Source of the DNA: Paenibacillus sp.
GTDB lineage: Bacteria > Bacillota > Bacilli > Paenibacillales > Paenibacillaceae
Length of the DNA stretch: 64,000 nucleotides
Reading direction: 5' to 3'
NCBI GenBank assembly: GCA_023512345.1
Contig: JAILZT010000002.1
Span: 124,001-188,000, forward strand
Part shown: positions 1-8,923 of the stretch, piece by piece
Numbering within the stretch: the stretch's first letter is position 1
How the letters are laid out: every line of letters starts with the position of its first letter
Made by a program: the position numbers and the translations under genes
Notes under the pieces: model-generated
What the model was told of the DNA's origin: nothing
The model's database searches: none
What the model saw: only the letters and a program-made list of their open reading frames with translations

Positions 1-33
1 CAGCAGCTATTAACATTCATTATATACGCACAA

Positions 34-65
34 GAGCCCTATTCGCTTCACACGAATAGGGGCTC
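34..65. terminator. Possible terminator hairpin downstream of hpf
   Basis: A 12-bp inverted repeat (GAGCCCTATTCG against CGAATAGGGGCTC, one extra G) with a 7-base loop lies about 70 bases past the hpf stop. The T-rich tail is weak on both strands, so it may be a poor terminator or an mRNA-stabilising hairpin. The gene beyond position 1 is outside the window; secA follows hpf in related genomes. Confidence 0.4.
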
Positions 66-137
66 GATTAATTATTTTCATTTGGGATAAGCTATAAGGC
101 CTTTATAACACCATTTACAAACTTACAGAAAGTCTGA

Positions 138-689
138 TTAATCCTGTTCAATTAGTCCGTACTTACCATCGTTACGTTTGTAAACGACACTCACATCAGA
201 GGTGTCAATATTGGAGAAAACAAAGAAATTATGCCCAACCATATTCATTTGCAGGATCGCTTCTTCCACATCCATTGGTTTCAGAGTGAAACGCTTGTTC
301 CGTACAACCTCCAAATCATCGATATCCTGATCTTCAACAGCAACTGCGCCGTTGGCTCCTTCCACAAAGAGTGTCTTCAGGCTTCCTTCCTGGCGGAACT
401 TACGATTGAGTTTGGTTTTGTGTTTACGAATTTGACGTTCCAGCTTGTCCAATACGGCGTCAGTGGACGCATACATATCGTCACTGCGATCTTCCGCACG
501 AAGAGTTACACCTGCTAGCGGGATGGTCACTTCTACCGTATGAAGGCCGTGTACAACGCTAAGCGTTACATTTCCTTCAGAAGTAGGGGGTGCATCGAAA
601 TACCTCTCAAGTCTGCTGAGTTTTTTATCAACATACTCTTTCAATGCGTCAGTCACTTCAAATTGTTGACCTCGAATGCTGAATTGCAT
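138..689 (-). CDS. hpf: Ribosome hibernation promoting factor, long form
   Basis: Long-form HPF that dimerises 70S ribosomes into inactive 100S particles in stationary phase or stress. The N-terminal S30AE domain (about residues 1-100) binds the decoding region of the 30S subunit. A charged linker leads to the C-terminal dimerisation domain (about 125-183), recognisable by FTLKPMDVEEAILQMNMVGH. The 183-residue length fits the long form of Bacillota. Start: the first ATG (695) is only about one base from AGGAGG, while the second ATG (689) is spaced seven bases, so 689 is preferred. It is transcribed alone from a sigma-A-like promoter at 713-741. The position next to the fliD-fliS-fliT operon matches Bacillus. 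Sigma-B or sigma-H control, known in B. subtilis, was not seen here. Confidence 0.95.
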   Translation of the reverse strand: MQFSIRGQQFEVTDALKEYVDKKLSRLERYFDAPPTSEGNVTLSVVHGLHTVEVTIPLAGVTLRAEDRSDDMYASTDAVLDKLERQIRKHKTKLNRKFRQEGSLKTLFVEGANGAVAVEDQDIDDLEVVRNKRFTLKPMDVEEAILQMNMVGHNFFVFSNIDTSDVSVVYKRNDGKYGLIEQD

Positions 690-712
690 AAGCATTCCTC
701 CTTTGCTTCTCC

Positions 713-741
713 ATTATACCAAATTGTTAGCGCTAAGTAAA
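713..741 (-). promoter_or_regulatory. Predicted sigma-A promoter of hpf
   Basis: A perfect -10 TATAAT (713-718) follows a weaker -35 TTTACT (736-741) with a 17-base spacer. The RBS of hpf lies directly downstream. Confidence 0.6.
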
Positions 742-843
742 AAGCATTTCGTAACACTTTTGCATGTCACTTACAGATTAACCTATCTTTTACGCAAAGT
801 TTTAGATATCTAAAACAAATTAAGAAATTCTATGAAAGTCTAT

Positions 844-876
844 TAAAAAAGACCCCGGAATTGCTTCCAGAGTCTT
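844..876 (-). terminator. Terminator of the cold-shock gene
   Basis: A 12-bp stem including two G-U pairs (AAGACTCTGGAA with TTCCGGGGTCTT), a GCAA loop, and a run of T on the minus strand. It lies 60 bases after the stop of the cold-shock gene. Confidence 0.8.
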
Positions 877-938
877 GTGCTATTCGTCTCAATTTGCTAA
901 CCATCTACTTATATATGTAGGTCGGCTTCGCCGTATGA

Positions 939-1136
939 TTATAACTTGATTACGTTAGCTGCTTGTGGTCCGCGTGCGCCTTCAACGATGTCGAACTCAA
1001 CAGATTGGCCTTCATCCAAAGTCTTAAAACCGTCAGTTTGGATTGCGGAGAAATGTACGAATACATCGCCACCATCAGAAGTCTCGATAAAGCCATATCC
1101 CTTTTCTGCGTTAAACCATTTTACTTTACCTTCCAT
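939..1136 (-). CDS. Cold-shock protein, CspA family
   Basis: Small single-domain nucleic-acid-binding protein of 65 residues, the usual size for CspA/CspB/CspC. RNP1 (KGYGFIE) and RNP2 (VFVHF) are both present, as is the typical start MEGKVKWFN. Such proteins bind single-stranded RNA and DNA and melt mRNA structure at low temperature and in stationary phase. It is a single-gene transcript with its own promoter at 1191-1220 and terminator at 844-876. The roughly 45-base leader is shorter than the thermosensing leaders of E. coli cspA. Which Bacillus paralogue (cspB, cspC or cspD) it equals cannot be decided from sequence alone. Confidence 0.95.
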   Translation of the reverse strand: MEGKVKWFNAEKGYGFIETSDGGDVFVHFSAIQTDGFKTLDEGQSVEFDIVEGARGPQAANVIKL

Positions 1137-1190
1137 TGTTCAAACATTCCCTTCGTCATCAAATGAATGTGAGTCTTGCTCACAATTCTG

Positions 1191-1220
1191 ACTATAACAC
1201 CGCTACTTCTTCATTGTCAA
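1191..1220 (-). promoter_or_regulatory. Predicted sigma-A promoter of the cold-shock gene
   Basis: Consensus -35 TTGACA (1215-1220), 18-base spacer and -10 TATAGT (1191-1196), one mismatch from consensus. It ends about 55 bases before the start codon. Confidence 0.8.
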
Positions 1221-1307
1221 TTGGAAAAGTAAATGTTTACATTCTATAATTTACCAGACATAAATCGACTAAATTTTCAGAAAGTTTTGTAGTGTTATAA
1301 GCATAGA

Positions 1308-1345
1308 ATAGGGGCAGACGAGTATTAATACCCGCCTGCCCCTAT
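1308..1345 (-). terminator. Terminator of the flaG-fliD-fliS-fliT operon
   Basis: A long, nearly perfect GC-rich inverted repeat (ATAGGGGCAGGCGGGTAT against its complement) about 35 bases past the fliT stop. The trailing T tract is weak, so termination may be partial. Confidence 0.6.
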
Positions 1346-1378
1346 CACTGAAACACTAGTTTAAAACATTACTTCAAA

Positions 1379-1714
1379 TTATTTTTTTCGGTCCATTAAA
1401 ATACTGTCTGGTGTATAGCCAGATTCGTATGCGCTGCGCTGGGCCTTGGCTTGATTGCGCTTCTGCAACCAGTCTTGAGCTTCAAAACGCAGGGCCTTCA
1501 TTCGGGCAAGAATAGCAGAATCATGTTCCATGATTCGACTGATTGCCTGCTTTTGTGCAGGGGTAGGTTGACAGAGTGCGACTTCATCTCCGATGGAGTC
1601 GACAAGTTTTTGACGTTCTTCTACGAAAGATTCTAGTTCCTCGTAGGGAGCTTCGTGAAGGCGGTCTAATATATCAGTGGTTAGTTGATCAAGTTGCTGG
1701 ATGAGTTCATCCAT
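1379..1714 (-). CDS. fliT: FliT-like flagellar chaperone
   Basis: A 111-residue, almost wholly helical protein whose size and position match Bacillus FliT, the export chaperone of the filament cap protein FliD. Two amphipathic helices (about residues 1-45 and 50-90) are followed by a polar tail. Its start overlaps the end of fliS by eight bases, so the two are translationally coupled. It is the last gene of the flaG-fliD-fliS-fliT operon. FliT sequences diverge quickly and there is no catalytic motif; the call rests mostly on position and helical character. Confidence 0.8.
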   Translation of the reverse strand: MDELIQQLDQLTTDILDRLHEAPYEELESFVEERQKLVDSIGDEVALCQPTPAQKQAISRIMEHDSAILARMKALRFEAQDWLQKRNQAKAQRSAYESGYTPDSILMDRKK

Positions 1715-2096
1715 GCTGATTGTCTTGGCCGCCGGTCATTGTGGCAGCTTGAGCAAATGTTTGACGGAGTTCTAATAGATATCCTACCGCTTCTTCAATC
1801 GGTTCTTTTATTTTCTTAATATTAGCTTGGATCAGGAGATAGTTAATATATTCATAGAGAGAATCCAAACTCTTAGAAACATCATAGGAACGATCTAGAG
1901 TAGTAACTAATTCACTAACAATGGTTTGAGCCTTACCTAAGTTTGTATTAACTTTTGTATAATCCACAGAATTCATTCCTTCTATTGCCACTTTGCAAAA
2001 ACGGATCGCTCCGTCATACATCATAAGCAGCAATTGAGCAGGACTTGATGTCTGAACAGAAGACTGCCGATATTTATCATACGGAGATGTTATCAT
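1707..2096 (-). CDS. fliS: Flagellin export chaperone FliS
   Basis: FliS binds the disordered C-terminus of flagellin, prevents early polymerisation in the cytoplasm and hands it to the FlhA export gate. The 129-residue length and the N-terminal pattern Y-x-x-x-x-V-x-T-S-S-P-x-Q-L-L-L-M-M-Y-D-G are diagnostic. It is all-helical. It is co-transcribed with fliD, 29 bases upstream, and overlaps fliT. In Bacillus FliS also works with FliW in sensing flagellin levels; fliW is about 8 kb away in this window. Confidence 0.97.
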   Translation of the reverse strand: MITSPYDKYRQSSVQTSSPAQLLLMMYDGAIRFCKVAIEGMNSVDYTKVNTNLGKAQTIVSELVTTLDRSYDVSKSLDSLYEYINYLLIQANIKKIKEPIEEAVGYLLELRQTFAQAATMTGGQDNQHG

Positions 2097-2125
2097 ACCA
2101 TTTCACCTTTCATGTCAAGCAGAGA

Positions 2126-3625
2126 TTAGGAGAAGTAACTTGATAAGCTAGTCGACTGGCTATTATATTTACTAATCGCTTTTTCCATAGCAGTAAACTG
2201 CTTGTAGTAGTTAGTTTCCATATCCTGTAACCTATTCTGAAGTGTGCCAATTCGAGTAGTATAATCAATTAACTTTTTGCCGATTATACTTTCCGGTTTA
2301 TAAATGCTATTAATATCCGTGGAATATTTGGAGGTACCCGCTTTGCTTGCAAGTTTATCAAGAGCCGTATTCATTCCGACTGACAATCGGTTAAACAGGC
2401 CATCCGTGTTGGTTGTTCCCTGGAAAATTGTCGACACTTTTTGCGGATTATTTTGTAAAGCCGCCTTTAGTTTTTCATCGTTAATATAAAGTTTACCATT
2501 CTCAAAATATTCTCCTGTGGTTATGCCAATCGAACTCAGGTCACCCAAATGATTCGTAATTACAGATCGCATGGATGATATTGTCGATTTCAGAATTTCA
2601 TCATTCTTAAGCAAGCCGCTCTTAGCTTTGAGTTCCCACTGTTCAATATCTTTGTCTGACATTTCTTTCTTTTGTTCATCAGTTAACGGAGCAAAGTCTC
2701 GGTACTTCTCCTCAGTAATTTTACTATTTAGAGTACTAAGCAAGTTGTTGTAGTCTTCGACGAAGGACTTAATTGTTTCCATAGCCTTGTCACTATTGGT
2801 TTCTGATGTAATAAGTGCAGGTGTTTCAATCCCCGAAATTTTTGTCGTCGACAAAAAGGTTAATTTAATCCCGTTTACTGTTAGAGAATTATTATCCAGT
2901 GTGTATGTCTGGAAATCGGGAGAATTGGTGTTTTTAATAGTAACCTCACCACTTATTGCATCCACTGGGCTATTCAACTTAAATATTGGTAGTAAATCAC
3001 TTACTGGTGAATTCCCATCCTTATCGGTAAGCTTAATATTATTGACTGCTCCATACTCATTGGCAGTAATAGAGAACTTTCCGCTAATCTCGTCAAATAC
3101 AGCCGTCACCTTAGCATTAGAATTGTTGATTTTAGTAAGTATAGTTGAAATCTTATCTGACGGATTAAAAGAAATAGTGGTATTGTTAATGTACAATTCA
3201 TAGGGTGGAGAAGGGGGGGTTGCTCCCATTATCTCTCCAAGTGTATTTGAAAGTTTAGCTGTTTCAGTTCCAACCTTCAGTCCGGCTGAGGGCTGCATTG
3301 TTGACTTTTGTGCTAGTGTTGTGACTGTAACCGACATTGGGATACCATTTGCGCTTGATGTAGCCTCCGCAGTTAAAGCCGTCGTATTTCCACTTACAAC
3401 TGCTTTCTGCGTATTCATTTGAGCAGATGTGTTATATTTCAACAGCTTGTTATTTCTGAAATCAACAAGCTTACTGTTTATTTCCCGGTAATTGTCCCGC
3501 TGCCACTGCAACGCTTGTTTTTGTTGATTTAATTTATCGAGGGGTATCCGCTTGACTGTCATCATTTGCTTAACAATACTGTCTATATCCATACCTGAAG
3601 CTAACCCACTAATGCGTAGTGTCAT
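2126..3625 (-). CDS. fliD: Flagellar filament cap protein FliD
   Basis: Filament capping protein (HAP2) that sits as an oligomer on the filament tip and guides flagellin insertion. The N-terminal domain begins MTLRISGLASGMDIDSIVKQMM, the classic FliD signature, with coiled-coil heptads to about residue 70. The C-terminal domain (about 285-499) ends in coiled coil and a serine-rich tail. The middle (about 95-280) is the variable surface-exposed part. The length of 499 is normal. It lies between flaG and fliS in a sigma-D-type operon. Confidence 0.97.
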   Translation of the reverse strand: MTLRISGLASGMDIDSIVKQMMTVKRIPLDKLNQQKQALQWQRDNYREINSKLVDFRNNKLLKYNTSAQMNTQKAVVSGNTTALTAEATSSANGIPMSVTVTTLAQKSTMQPSAGLKVGTETAKLSNTLGEIMGATPPSPPYELYINNTTISFNPSDKISTILTKINNSNAKVTAVFDEISGKFSITANEYGAVNNIKLTDKDGNSPVSDLLPIFKLNSPVDAISGEVTIKNTNSPDFQTYTLDNNSLTVNGIKLTFLSTTKISGIETPALITSETNSDKAMETIKSFVEDYNNLLSTLNSKITEEKYRDFAPLTDEQKKEMSDKDIEQWELKAKSGLLKNDEILKSTISSMRSVITNHLGDLSSIGITTGEYFENGKLYINDEKLKAALQNNPQKVSTIFQGTTNTDGLFNRLSVGMNTALDKLASKAGTSKYSTDINSIYKPESIIGKKLIDYTTRIGTLQNRLQDMETNYYKQFTAMEKAISKYNSQSTSLSSYFS

Positions 3626-3642
3626 AATTCATCCTCCTTATA

Positions 3643-4032
3643 TTACACTCTCTCATCAATGATAATTCCTGCTATTTCCATCATGTTCGCCACTAGATCT
3701 AGTGTCTTCTCGGGAGGAACCTCTCTTATAAGCTCTCCTGTTTCTTTGTTAAGTACTTTGACCATTATTGTATGTGTTTCCTTATGCATACTGACTTCAA
3801 ACATTGTATGAGGTCCCTGCAAAGCATGCAATGCCCGATCGAGCGCCTTAATGACTTGCTCTTCTCCCATAGAAAACTTTACCCCTTGGCGTTCCAGTTG
3901 GTTAAGCTCGCTGCTATTGCTAATGGTCTCTAACTTGTAATTATCAACTTCAGCTGTTTTATTCACGGGTAGAGCATCTCTATCAAGTAGTTGGTTATTA
4001 TAAATTTTGGGACTCGAAAAACGGACATCCAT
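3643..4032 (-). CDS. flaG: FlaG family flagellar protein
   Basis: FlaG family protein of 129 residues, commonly encoded just before fliD and reported in other bacteria to affect filament length. The C-terminal half carries the family pattern (KFSMGEEQVIKALDRA, then VKVLNKETGELIREVPPEKTLD near residues 90-115). Start: the longest frame begins at 4050, but GGAGGG overlaps those first codons and is spaced seven bases from the ATG at 4032, giving MDVRFSS. First gene of the operon behind the sigma-D promoter at 4067-4094. Confidence 0.93.
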   Translation of the reverse strand: MDVRFSSPKIYNNQLLDRDALPVNKTAEVDNYKLETISNSSELNQLERQGVKFSMGEEQVIKALDRALHALQGPHTMFEVSMHKETHTIMVKVLNKETGELIREVPPEKTLDLVANMMEIAGIIIDERV

Positions 4033-4066
4033 ACCGGAACCCTCCATCATGTATCATATATTTTAT

Positions 4067-4094
4067 TTATCGGCATATCCCTCGTTTTAGATTA
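4067..4094 (-). promoter_or_regulatory. Sigma-D promoter of the flaG-fliD-fliS-fliT operon
   Basis: The -10 element GCCGATAA (4067-4074) is a near-perfect match to the sigma-D consensus GCCGATAT. A TAAT element (4091-4094) lies 16 bases upstream in place of TAAA. The flaG start codon is about 35 bases downstream. Confidence 0.8.
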
Positions 4095-4155
4095 ATAGTA
4101 GACATGAAAGTCCTGTATTCATGAAAAAAAGAGATAGTAGGATGTAGACAGCAGC

Positions 4156-4187
4156 AAAGAGACCTTAGAGGAATCCAAGGTCTCTTT
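4156..4187. terminator. Terminator of the giant FN3-repeat gene
   Basis: An 11-bp perfect stem AAAGAGACCTT / AAGGTCTCTTT with a 10-base loop, about 50 bases past the stop of the repeat-protein gene. It is symmetric enough to act in both directions. Confidence 0.75.
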
Positions 4188-4235
4188 GTCACTCGTTAAA
4201 TACCTAGTGCTGTTAGCTTAATTTTGGACTGAACT

Positions 4236-7200
4236 TTATTTCTGTACCTTAACCGTAGTCTGACCGATGATCAGATACCCATTAACGTAACCACGGAACT
4301 CCAGAGTCTCGCTTGAATTCAACCAAGTAAAATCAGCTCGTTCAAATTTGAACTGACCATTCTTAGCTTGATTATAGTACCCATTATTACTATTCAGTGC
4401 CTTCACACCATTGATCTTTGCTGTATCAAGTTCTATAACTTCATTTACGAACTCTTTCGGAAGTTCAACCCTTACAGTAAATACACCTTTGTTTCCCTTA
4501 ATTACATTAGGTGTTACTTCAATCGTTGCCGAAATATAAACTGCTAATTGTTTTTTGACAGTAGCTGTTACTCCTGCACCATTGGTGATAGTTACGGACA
4601 CGGTATATACACCCGGTTGATTCAATTTAAGCTCCGAGCCATTTGTCAAAGCTGAGGTTTCACCGTTTGGACCAGTAACAGTCGTACTTTCCGAAACAAT
4701 ACCTGACAGGTTATCCTTAGCTACATAATTCAGTGGAACGATCGTACCAAGTTTATATTCATTATATAAGTTTATCGTGATTACCGGAGCTGTACGGTCA
4801 ATCTTCACTTCTATAACTTGTATTATCTCAATATTACCGGCTTGGTCTACCGAATAGAATGAAATTCGGTTGATTCCTTCCGCCGTAACTTTCAAGGAGC
4901 TTCCTTCTACATACTCTGAACCGTTCAAAGAGTACAGTGTCTTTGCAATGCCGCTTTGTGTGTCAGTGGCCTTCAAAGTCACGTTTACTTCCTCCCTTGT
5001 CCAAGCAGTAGGAGCATTAGACATCGTTACCGGCGCTGTACGATCAATCTTCACATCCACGGCTTGTATCTTCTCGATATTACCCGCTTGGTCTACTGAG
5101 TAGAAGGAAACTTGATTAACTCCTTCTGTTGCCACAGTCAAAGTATTACCTTCTACATACTCTGCTCCGTTCAAAGAGTACAGTGTCTTTGCAATGCCGC
5201 TTTGTGAATCAGTAGCCAAAAGAGTAATAGTAGCATTAGAGGCCCAAGTCATAATCTGACTCGCCTGTGTTACTGGCGCCGTCTTGTCCACTTTTACATA
5301 AGAGGTTTTGACTGCTTCCTTATTACCAACACGGTCAACTGAATAATAGGAAACCTTATTGATACCCTCTTGATTAATTTTAAAAGAAGTTCCCTCAATG
5401 AAACCCTGATCGTTCAAGGAGTAGTAACTGCTGGCGACGCCAGTTTCGTTGTCAGTTATTGCTAAGTTGATTACCGATTCTTGATTTACCCATCCTGTAG
5501 GTATGTTTGCCGTTGTTACCGGTGGCTCAGTGTCAACAATCAACTTTGCAACCACATTATCTGATGGAACAGATTCACCAAATGAATTACTGTACGAAGC
5601 AACGTAATATAGGTGATCTTTGTAAGAAAGATTTGAGACGGTATAGGACAAATTATTTAAGTTCTTAACCAGCATCACCGGCTGACCATCAATGATTTCA
5701 TACACGTTATAGCCGTTAGCATAAGTAACAAAATCCCAAGTTATCAGGGCACTAGTTGTACTCAAAAGCTTCAGGTTAACCGTTGGAGACTGCATAACAG
5801 GATAGACTATTTTCTCAGTTAATCGATTGGATGCTACCGATTCACCAAAACGTGTGTTGTAGGCTGTCACCTCAAACGAATGAGTTTCTTCGGTCAAGTT
5901 ATAAACTTTGTAGTTCAAAGCTGTACCTTTGTAAACTAACTCTCTGCTGTTGGCAGTAATTTTGTAAACACGATATTCATTAGCCCAAGTAACCGTCGGC
6001 CAAGACAGTGTAATGTTATTAGCATTAAAAGCCACACCCGTTAGGATCGGCGCTTTCACTTCAGGCCAATCTAATGTGAAATCCACTACACTACTTGTTG
6101 GCGAATCGCCGAATCGGTCACTGTAAGAGTAAACCTTGTATTGGTAATCTCCCTCTGGCATGTTGGTCAACAATACAGAAGTACTCGTCACTGTTTTGGA
6201 CAATACCTGTTGCCCGTTACTAACTTGGTACACCTTGTAGGCTGTTGCGTAAGTAGCTGTGTTCCATCTCAAGATAATGTCATTGCCATTGGTTATGCTA
6301 TAAGTCAGATTTCCAGGAGCCTGCATCGTTGGATAGACCACCGCTAGAGACACATGACTTCCTTCTTGGGATTCTCCAAAGCGATCACTAAAGGAGTGGA
6401 TCTCATATGAATAATCACCCTCAGGCATATTGGTGAATGATGTAGACGTACCCGTTACTGTTCTTTTAAATACGGGTAGACCATCAATTAATTGATACAC
6501 CTTGTAGGTCGTCGCATATGTAACGGCATTCCATTTTAGATTTATATCATTTCCGCTTGTCAAGGTGTAAGTTGGATTACCCGGAGCTGTCATGATTTGT
6601 TCTTCTAAAGTTAAGGTAATTTTGCCTCCTTCAGATGAATCACCAAACCTAGTGCTTACAGAATGAACCGCATAGGTATGCTCACCTGTTGGCACCTTCG
6701 ATAAGGTTGCTGATGGTGATGTCACTGTGCTCTTCAGAATCTCTTCACCATTAACAAGCTCATAAACTTTATAACCTGTAGCGTATTGTACTATTCCCCA
6801 GGTTAGAACAACGTCATTGCCGTTTAGAACCTTGGAAGCAAGTGTACTAGGAGCAGCCATAGTGGGAAGAACCAAGGCTATTTCCACTTCCGCGCCGATC
6901 AGTGATTCTCCCAAAGGCGTAGAATACGCGTGGACAATATATTTATAATCACTAGCCGGCATATTGCTATAAGATACTGAAGTGCTTGTTACTGTACTCT
7001 TTAAAACTTTTTGCCCACCAATTACCTGGTAAACTTTATAGCTAGTCGCATACTGCACAGCATTCCATTTCAAAGCAATGTCATTTCCGTTACTGATGCT
7101 GAAAGTAAGATTTGTTGGAGTTTGCAGGGTTTGACCGTTCAGAGTCATCGTTAATGGTGTTCCATTTGCTGACTCTCCAAAACGTGAAGAGTATGAGAAT

Positions 7201-8837
7201 ACCTCAAACTTATACTCGCCTGGCGTCATATTGTTAAATGAGACCGTTGGAGTAGAAACTGTGTTTTTCAAAATCTTTTGTCCATTAACAATTTGATAGA
7301 CTTTATAGCTAGTTGCATACATTGATGCATCCCAATTCAGTGTGAAATCAGTAGCGTTCTTGATAATCTGAACCACATTCGTCGGTGGCTGCATAGTCGG
7401 ATGGACCAACGTTACAGAAAGGGTGCTTCCTTCTTGGGATTCTCCAAAACGTGTAGAGAATGAGTGTACTTCATAGGTATAATCTCCCGCTGGCACATTA
7501 CTAAATGTTACGAATGCCGCGGAACTCGTACTCTTCAAAACCTTTTGTCCATTATTGACTTGATAGACTTTGTAATATCCGGCATTTACTGTACTATCCC
7601 AGCTCAATACAAGATCATTACCGTTTTGAACCTTGTACGTAAAATTACCTGGTGCTGTCATGGTCACACCTACAATAGTGACGCTAACTTCGCTACCTAC
7701 TTCTGACTCGCCAAAGCGATCACTATAAGAGTGAATTTCGTAATTATACTCACCGACAGGTACTTGAGAATACGTGAGGGTTGTTCCAGTCACTGTACTT
7801 TTTAGTGTTTTTGCACCATCAATAGTTTGATACACCCTATAATTGGTCGCATAAGGTACACTTGTCCAGGTTAAAACAATATCATTTAGGTTCTGAACTT
7901 TTGCAATGAAATTACTCGGAGTAGCCATTGTCACGGAGCCTACTATTCCTGATACAAGGCTGCCTTCCTGTGACTCCCCAAATCGGTCACTGTTCGATCG
8001 AACTTCATATGTAAAATCGCCGGATGGCACATTAGTTAATTTGACCGTCGTTCCTGTTACTGTATTAATAACTACTTTTTGTTCGTCTGTTATTTGGTAG
8101 ATCTTATAGTTCGTTGCATATACTACAGAATCCCACTTTAAGGTTACGTCAGTTCCATTCGAAATACTATACGTAACGTTTCCTGGTGCCTTCATAATTG
8201 GTATAATAACTTCAGATTGTACCGGAGTCGCCATTGGAGATTCACCGTATAGAGCATTATCTGCGGATACAGTATAGGTATATTGGCCAGCAGGTACATT
8301 GCTTGCCGTATAAGTACGTGTTGCAGTCGAAGTTATGAATGTGGATGTGCCATCTCCTGATATCTGGTAGATGTTATAGGTCTCAGCATATCCTGATATA
8401 CCCCAGCTCAAAACGATATCATTTCCGTTTTTGATAGTCTGAGTAAGGGATGCAGGCACGGTCATAACCGGATAGACAATATCCACCGTAACCGGAGCAC
8501 ATGGACCGGACTCCCCTACTGAGCTCAATGTCGAGACTACATATCGGTAGGAGCCTTCGGCAAGGTTGTTCACACTGTAGCTAGTTGCTGTTGTTTTACC
8601 AAGCAAGACGAGTTGTCCCTCTGTAATCTCATACACATTGTAGCTTGCTGCTCCATAAACAGAGCTCCACGTCAATTTTACGTCATCTGGCGTCACCAGT
8701 TGAACCGCAAGATTACTAGGAGGTAATATACTGCTATCAGCTGCTTTTATTATGTTGGCCATAGGAAAGACCAATTGGGCCACAAAAAGCAGTAAAGCCA
8801 AAAATAAAGATGTCTTACTAAAAAGTCGTTTTTCCAT
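4236..8837 (-). CDS. Giant secreted protein with twelve FN3-like repeats
   Basis: About 1,533 residues. A signal peptide covers residues 1-33. Twelve tandem repeats of 84-92 residues (about 38-1101) follow, each with the FN3-like pattern L-x-W-x-x-V-x-Y-A-x-x-Y-x-V-Y and a closing RFGES-type motif. Next come three OmpL47-like repeats of about 82 residues (1102-1347; TDSQSGIAKTLYSLNG, SFYSVDQAGN), an Ig-like segment and a C-terminal domain. There is no SLH domain, LPXTG motif or membrane anchor, so it is probably released or held by protein contacts. An extracellular adhesin or matrix role is inference; no enzyme motif is visible. Start: ATG at 8837 rather than GTG at 8846. It has its own transcription unit, led by a c-di-GMP-I riboswitch (8924-9012) with a terminator, and closed by the terminator at 4156-4187. 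Confidence 0.85.
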   Translation of the reverse strand: MEKRLFSKTSLFLALLLFVAQLVFPMANIIKAADSSILPPSNLAVQLVTPDDVKLTWSSVYGAASYNVYEITEGQLVLLGKTTATSYSVNNLAEGSYRYVVSTLSSVGESGPCAPVTVDIVYPVMTVPASLTQTIKNGNDIVLSWGISGYAETYNIYQISGDGTSTFITSTATRTYTASNVPAGQYTYTVSADNALYGESPMATPVQSEVIIPIMKAPGNVTYSISNGTDVTLKWDSVVYATNYKIYQITDEQKVVINTVTGTTVKLTNVPSGDFTYEVRSNSDRFGESQEGSLVSGIVGSVTMATPSNFIAKVQNLNDIVLTWTSVPYATNYRVYQTIDGAKTLKSTVTGTTLTYSQVPVGEYNYEIHSYSDRFGESEVGSEVSVTIVGVTMTAPGNFTYKVQNGNDLVLSWDSTVNAGYYKVYQVNNGQKVLKSTSSAAFVTFSNVPAGDYTYEVHSFSTRFGESQEGSTLSVTLVHPTMQPPTNVVQIIKNATDFTLNWDASMYATSYKVYQIVNGQKILKNTVSTPTVSFNNMTPGEYKFEVFSYSSRFGESANGTPLTMTLNGQTLQTPTNLTFSISNGNDIALKWNAVQYATSYKVYQVIGGQKVLKSTVTSTSVSYSNMPASDYKYIVHAYSTPLGESLIGAEVEIALVLPTMAAPSTLASKVLNGNDVVLTWGIVQYATGYKVYELVNGEEILKSTVTSPSATLSKVPTGEHTYAVHSVSTRFGDSSEGGKITLTLEEQIMTAPGNPTYTLTSGNDINLKWNAVTYATTYKVYQLIDGLPVFKRTVTGTSTSFTNMPEGDYSYEIHSFSDRFGESQEGSHVSLAVVYPTMQAPGNLTYSITNGNDIILRWNTATYATAYKVYQVSNGQQVLSKTVTSTSVLLTNMPEGDYQYKVYSYSDRFGDSPTSSVVDFTLDWPEVKAPILTGVAFNANNITLSWPTVTWANEYRVYKITANSRELVYKGTALNYKVYNLTEETHSFEVTAYNTRFGESVASNRLTEKIVYPVMQSPTVNLKLLSTTSALITWDFVTYANGYNVYEIIDGQPVMLVKNLNNLSYTVSNLSYKDHLYYVASYSNSFGESVPSDNVVAKLIVDTEPPVTTANIPTGWVNQESVINLAITDNETGVASSYYSLNDQGFIEGTSFKINQEGINKVSYYSVDRVGNKEAVKTSYVKVDKTAPVTQASQIMTWASNATITLLATDSQSGIAKTLYSLNGAEYVEGNTLTVATEGVNQVSFYSVDQAGNIEKIQAVDVKIDRTAPVTMSNAPTAWTREEVNVTLKATDTQSGIAKTLYSLNGSEYVEGSSLKVTAEGINRISFYSVDQAGNIEIIQVIEVKIDRTAPVITINLYNEYKLGTIVPLNYVAKDNLSGIVSESTTVTGPNGETSALTNGSELKLNQPGVYTVSVTITNGAGVTATVKKQLAVYISATIEVTPNVIKGNKGVFTVRVELPKEFVNEVIELDTAKINGVKALNSNNGYYNQAKNGQFKFERADFTWLNSSETLEFRGYVNGYLIIGQTTVKVQK
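5535..8726 (-). repeat. Twelve tandem coding repeats of about 265 bp
   Basis: Internal repeats of the giant exported protein, each about 88 codons. Repeats 3-10 (about 6066-8198) are the most alike (YKVYQ, VLKSTVT, RFGESQEGS). The outer repeats 1, 2, 11 and 12 have diverged. The array could expand or shrink by recombination. Confidence 0.85.
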
Positions 8838-8870
8838 TGATAGCACTACCTTTCTTTATTGAAAAATTCC

Positions 8871-8898
8871 AAATAAAAAAGAACCTTAAACAAGGTTC
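8871..8898 (-). terminator. Riboswitch expression-platform terminator
   Basis: Hairpin GAACCTT-gttt-AAGGTTC followed by six T on the minus strand, between the c-di-GMP aptamer and the repeat-protein gene. ACAAGG at 8920-8925 is complementary to CCTTGT (8890-8895), the 5' arm of the terminator, and could form a competing antiterminator. Whether ligand turns the gene on or off is not decided by sequence. Confidence 0.8.
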
Positions 8899-8923
8899 AT
8901 AGGTATAATGGCTATGATTCCTT

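Noticed and set aside
5535..8726. CRISPR array
   Set aside because: The repeats are about 265 bp, coding and contiguous, without spacers.
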